A stretch of DNA of 64,000 nt, from assembly GCF_003815875.1 (NCBI RefSeq), contig NZ_CP033924.1, positions 124,001 through 188,000 on the forward strand, read 5' to 3'. The translations under genes and the position numbers were made by a program. Positions 61,604 through 64,000 of this stretch are shown in pieces. The notes beneath the pieces are model-generated. The model was not told the origin of the DNA, did not search any database, and worked only from the letters and a program-made list of their open reading frames with translations. This DNA comes from Chryseobacterium lactis (lineage in GTDB: Bacteria; Bacteroidota; Bacteroidia; Flavobacteriales; Weeksellaceae). The first letter of the stretch is position 1; every line of letters begins with the position of its first letter.

Positions 61604-61888
61604 ATGAAAAATAAAATTCAATTTATACCACTACTGTTCTTTTTAGTAAATATTTTTATTTATTTGATATTTCATTTTGTTTTTAAATATGATCTAAATA
61701 GAAAATTATATTACGAGTTTCATACTAATATCATCCCAATATTGGTGTTTGGAAACATTTTTGTCTCTATATTGTTTTTTATAATACTTTATAAGAAAAG
61801 AAAATATGATAAAATATATTATCCCTTAATTCCTATTTTTATATATGTGATCCTTTTTATTATGGCATTAATTATAGTATTTAAATAA
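61604..61888 (+). CDS. Small membrane protein, putative immunity protein for the Rhs tip
   Basis: 94 residues with three predicted membrane helices (LLFFLVNIFIYLIFHFVF; IIPILVFGNIFVSILFFIIL; PLIPIFIYVILFIMALII). AT-rich, no known family. It lies 10 bases downstream of the toxin-bearing Rhs gene, the standard position of the cognate immunity gene. A membrane location would fit neutralising a toxin that acts at or crosses the inner membrane. The pairing is inferred from position, and the sequence alone cannot prove it. Confidence 0.6.
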   Translation: MKNKIQFIPLLFFLVNIFIYLIFHFVFKYDLNRKLYYEFHTNIIPILVFGNIFVSILFFIILYKKRKYDKIYYPLIPIFIYVILFIMALIIVFK

Positions 61889-61911
61889 TTTAATATCTTC
61901 GCTCGTTTCCA

Positions 61912-61955
61912 ACATAAAAAATAAACCTTCGCAATAGCGAGGCTTTTATTTTCAA
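61912..61955 (+). terminator. Terminator-like hairpin after the first immunity gene
   Basis: Arms CCTTCGC and GCGAGG (one bulged base) around AATA, within matching AAAATAAA and TTTTATTTT flanks. Confidence 0.6.
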
Positions 61956-61963
61956 ATACCTAA

Positions 61964-61999
61964 CGCTGCCGCACGAATCCTTTCGTGTGGCATTTTGTT
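61964..61999 (+). repeat. Module-closing hairpin, copy 1
   Basis: CGCTGCCGCACGAATCC then TTTCGTGTGGCATTTT: an 11-bp stem TGCCGCACGAA/TTCGTGTGGCA with one G-T pair and a TCCT loop, followed by T. The same element recurs at 63571-63606. Confidence 0.85.
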
Positions 62000-62012
62000 A
62001 TTTTAACAATTC

Positions 62013-63051
62013 AAAAATAAGTATATTTACAATTATACAGATCACTTAGGAAATGTACGCTTAAGCTACATGAACGGCGGATCAGGAAATAGAGATCATT
62101 GAGGAAAGCAATTACTATCCGTTTGGATTAAAGCATGAAGGGTATAATACTTTGAGCGGGAATGATGCGTATCAGTACAAGTATAATGGGAAAGAGCTGC
62201 AAGAGACGGGAATGTATGATTATGGAGCGAGAATGTATATGCCGGACTTGGGAAGATGGGGCGTGGTGGATCCGTTGGCTGAAAAGATGACAAGGCATAG
62301 TCCTTATAACTATGCATTTAATAACCCAATAAGATTTATTGATCCTGATGGACGAGAACCATTTAATGAGTATGATAAGAATGGCAAGATGATTAGTAAT
62401 TTAGGTGGAAATAAAATAGATTTTTACCATCAAAGAAATGGAGACACTAAAGTAGTTAGTCGACAAACTGGAGCTTCAAATATTATTAAAGGCGGAGAAT
62501 CTATTATTAGTGGTTATACTCATAGAGGAAAAGATGTAGGATGGGGAACTATAACAGGTGAATATCTTGGAGGAAGTGGACCTGCTCGCAGTCTATTTAG
62601 TGATTTTAATGATTCTAATGATGGACCTGTTGCTTCTCTAAATAAGGTATCGTCTCCATATTCTTCTTTAGCAAGACAGGATGTACTAAATTCAAAAAAT
62701 TCAAAAGGAGTTGTCAAAATGAATTATCTTCAAGCTAACCCCATAACAGCAAATTTTGATATGTATGAGCAAATGTGGGGAAGATCAAATGTATCTTGGT
62801 ATAAATTAGCAGATGAGACACTTTTCTTAATGACTGATTCTAAGTCACAAGAATCATTGTTTTATAGATTACCAGTAAATAATTTTGAAAGAACCGATGG
62901 GAAGGTAAATAGCTTTGGAAATACATATCAGAATTATATATGGACTGAAAGCAATTCCGAAGTTCAACAAAAAGCAGTCAACCCAACCTTAAAGAACGTT
63001 TTTAAACAAGCTATAACACCGCCATCTACATTAACAAAACCTAGATTCTAA
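62013..63051 (+). pseudogene. Orphan Rhs tip cassette: truncated RHS core plus second toxin-like C-terminus
   Basis: Bases 62013-62355 repeat bases 60550-60891 of the Rhs gene (core ending DPDGR). One extra A among 62086-62089 shifts the frame: the first part would read KNKYIYNYTDHLGNVRLSYM, then end at a TGA near 62099. The downstream part is open from 62074 to 63051 and includes [20 protein letters not shown], then an unrelated tip of about 230 residues ([15 protein letters not shown] to [11 protein letters not shown]). It has no own promoter, signal peptide or ATG at the proper place; a TTG at 62152 is the only early start. This is a silent tip cassette that could recombine into the main gene through the shared 343 bases. 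Confidence 0.8.
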
Positions 63052-63076
63052 ATTGAACATCTTAAATTTAATAAAT

Positions 63077-63481
63077 ATGAAAAAAAGTATAAGTTTAATT
63101 TTATTACCTTTTTTATTTTCGTGCCAAAATATTAGTAATGAAGATATATATGGGAAATATTCACCCATATCATACAAGAATACATATGACACTCTAACAA
63201 TTAAAAAGGATGGAATGTATAACAGAGTGATTTACAATATAAAGGGGAAGGAATTATTGAATTACAATTCGAAATATAAATTAGATGGTTCTTCAATAAA
63301 GTTTTCTGATTTTTATTTAAATTTAGATAAAGATTTAATTGCCTTTCCAGAAGATGTGAATGATATCGATATGACCTATACTACTTTTTTTGAAAAAAAA
63401 GATGAGAATATTGTACTTTGCTTCGGTTACCACAACGGGGAGAATTGTTATAAAAAGATTATAGAATTAAAAAAACACTGA
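63077..63481 (+). CDS. Putative immunity lipoprotein of the orphan Rhs cassette
   Basis: 134 residues from ATG 63077, with a lipoprotein signal (MKKSISLILLPFLFSCQNIS, cysteine in LFSC). The longer frame from 63053 adds eight unneeded residues. The mature part is small and beta-rich (YGKYSPISYKNTYDTLTIKK; EKKDENIVLCFGYHNGENCY). It lies 25 bases after the orphan cassette stop, so it is a plausible cognate immunity protein, exported to the periplasm to intercept a toxin. The role is inferred from position. Confidence 0.6.
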   Translation: MKKSISLILLPFLFSCQNISNEDIYGKYSPISYKNTYDTLTIKKDGMYNRVIYNIKGKELLNYNSKYKLDGSSIKFSDFYLNLDKDLIAFPEDVNDIDMTYTTFFEKKDENIVLCFGYHNGENCYKKIIELKKH

Positions 63482-63570
63482 GCAAAGTCCCCTCTAGTGT
63501 GAGTGCCTCGTTCGTTCTCACTATAAACAAAATAGATTTGTTCTTTAGCAGACTTTGGTAGCTTACCCCC

Positions 63571-63606
63571 CGCTGCCACACGAATCCTTTCGTGTGGCAT
63601 TTTTTT
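63571..63606 (+). repeat. Module-closing hairpin, copy 2
   Basis: CGCTGCCACACGAATCC then TTTCGTGTGGCATTTTTT: an 11-bp perfect stem TGCCACACGAA/TTCGTGTGGCA with a TCCT loop and a T run, so it can terminate transcription. It closes the second module. Confidence 0.85.
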
Positions 63607-63688
63607 AATAATTACTTCCCATAAGCTCCCTCCTTTTCTATCTTTACCTACGATAAGTTGAAAATAACATTGCAATTAATTATAAACT

Positions 63689-63946
63689 ATGACAGAATTA
63701 GAGTTAAAAAATATTCTTGAAATATGCAATAAAGCAACCGCTTCTCCCTGGACTTCTTATATTGAAGGTAGAGATTTTAATTCAGGTTCCAGTTTTATCA
63801 TGACGGGTAAAGAGGAGGACAGAGACTATAACATAGAGTTTACAAACATAAAACCCGAGGATCAGGATTTTATTGCGATGGCAAGGAATATGATCCCTTT
63901 ATTAATTGATGAAATTATGAAGCTGAAGTCAGAAAAGCAATCGTAG
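63689..63946 (+). CDS. Small protein of unknown function at the end of the Rhs locus
   Basis: 85 residues, no signal peptide. Begins MTELELKNILEICNKATASP. The end FIAMARNMIPLLIDEIMKLK resembles the D-x-x-F-I-A-x-A-R pattern found in small phage-type and immunity-type proteins. It follows the second module hairpin. It may be an additional orphan immunity gene or an unrelated gene. The resemblance is to a short motif only. Confidence 0.45.
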   Translation: MTELELKNILEICNKATASPWTSYIEGRDFNSGSSFIMTGKEEDRDYNIEFTNIKPEDQDFIAMARNMIPLLIDEIMKLKSEKQS

Positions 63947-64000
63947 TTATCAGGAAATACATATTGTAATTTAGCAGATAAATTTCACTCAGAATCTGAA

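Overview
This window reads as chromosomal DNA of a Flavobacteriia member, most likely Chryseobacterium or a close relative. The reasons are the AT-rich base use, the Bacteroidota -7 promoter element TAnnTTTG ahead of many genes, weak Shine-Dalgarno sites, a type IX secretion (T9SS) C-terminal sorting domain, and several families largely restricted to Flavobacteriia. The genus is inferred from family recognition by eye, not from a database search.

Region by region. 1-2,900: a glycosyltransferase pair (GT2, partial, plus a GT-C/ArnT-like enzyme) and a membrane protein. 3,100-8,100: pssA, a DnaQ-like exonuclease, a small zinc-ribbon protein, an FAH-family hydrolase, a universal stress protein and three conserved flavobacterial genes. 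8,150-19,250: an M16 peptidase, an exported protein, trigger factor, a probable metal-related TonB receptor unit and an ABC-F ATPase. 19,300-26,750: a poorly characterised accessory block. It holds a tail-fibre-like protein, two proteins of unknown family, a DUF2235/Tle1-like protein that lacks its nucleophilic serine, and a LuxR-type two-component system with a membrane partner. 26,770-37,640: DUF5715, aquaporin, a class D beta-lactamase, an MmcB-like nuclease-fold protein, a LuxE-like protein, queD-lpxH, a serine hydrolase, OmpH/Skp and an isolated terpene synthase. 37,990-42,540: the glyoxylate shunt genes aceB-aceA, divergent from a RamB/ScfR-type regulator, with two palindromes between them. 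42,640-50,830: comF, an alpha/beta hydrolase, upp, a large single-module NRPS-like protein with the layout of epsilon-poly-L-lysine synthetase (Pls), a GNAT acetyltransferase and der. 51,200-64,000: tRNA-Gln, then a four-gene exported Rhs/YD-repeat locus. That locus ends in a toxin-like tip, a putative immunity gene, an orphan Rhs tip cassette with its own putative immunity lipoprotein, and two copies of a hairpin that close the two modules.

The two most notable systems are the Pls-like poly-amino-acid synthetase (44,928-48,848) and the T9SS/Rhs-type exported polymorphic-toxin locus with its silent cassette (51,805-63,606). Others worth a look are the palindrome pair at the glyoxylate operon, the DUF2235 protein with a substituted GxSxG motif, promoters set so close to the ATG that leaderless mRNAs are expected, and a scattered family of degenerate 7-nt-period arrays, one of them inside a coding region.

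All calls come from reading the sequence and translations. Start codons were moved downstream where a signal peptide, family N-terminus or -7 box argued for it.
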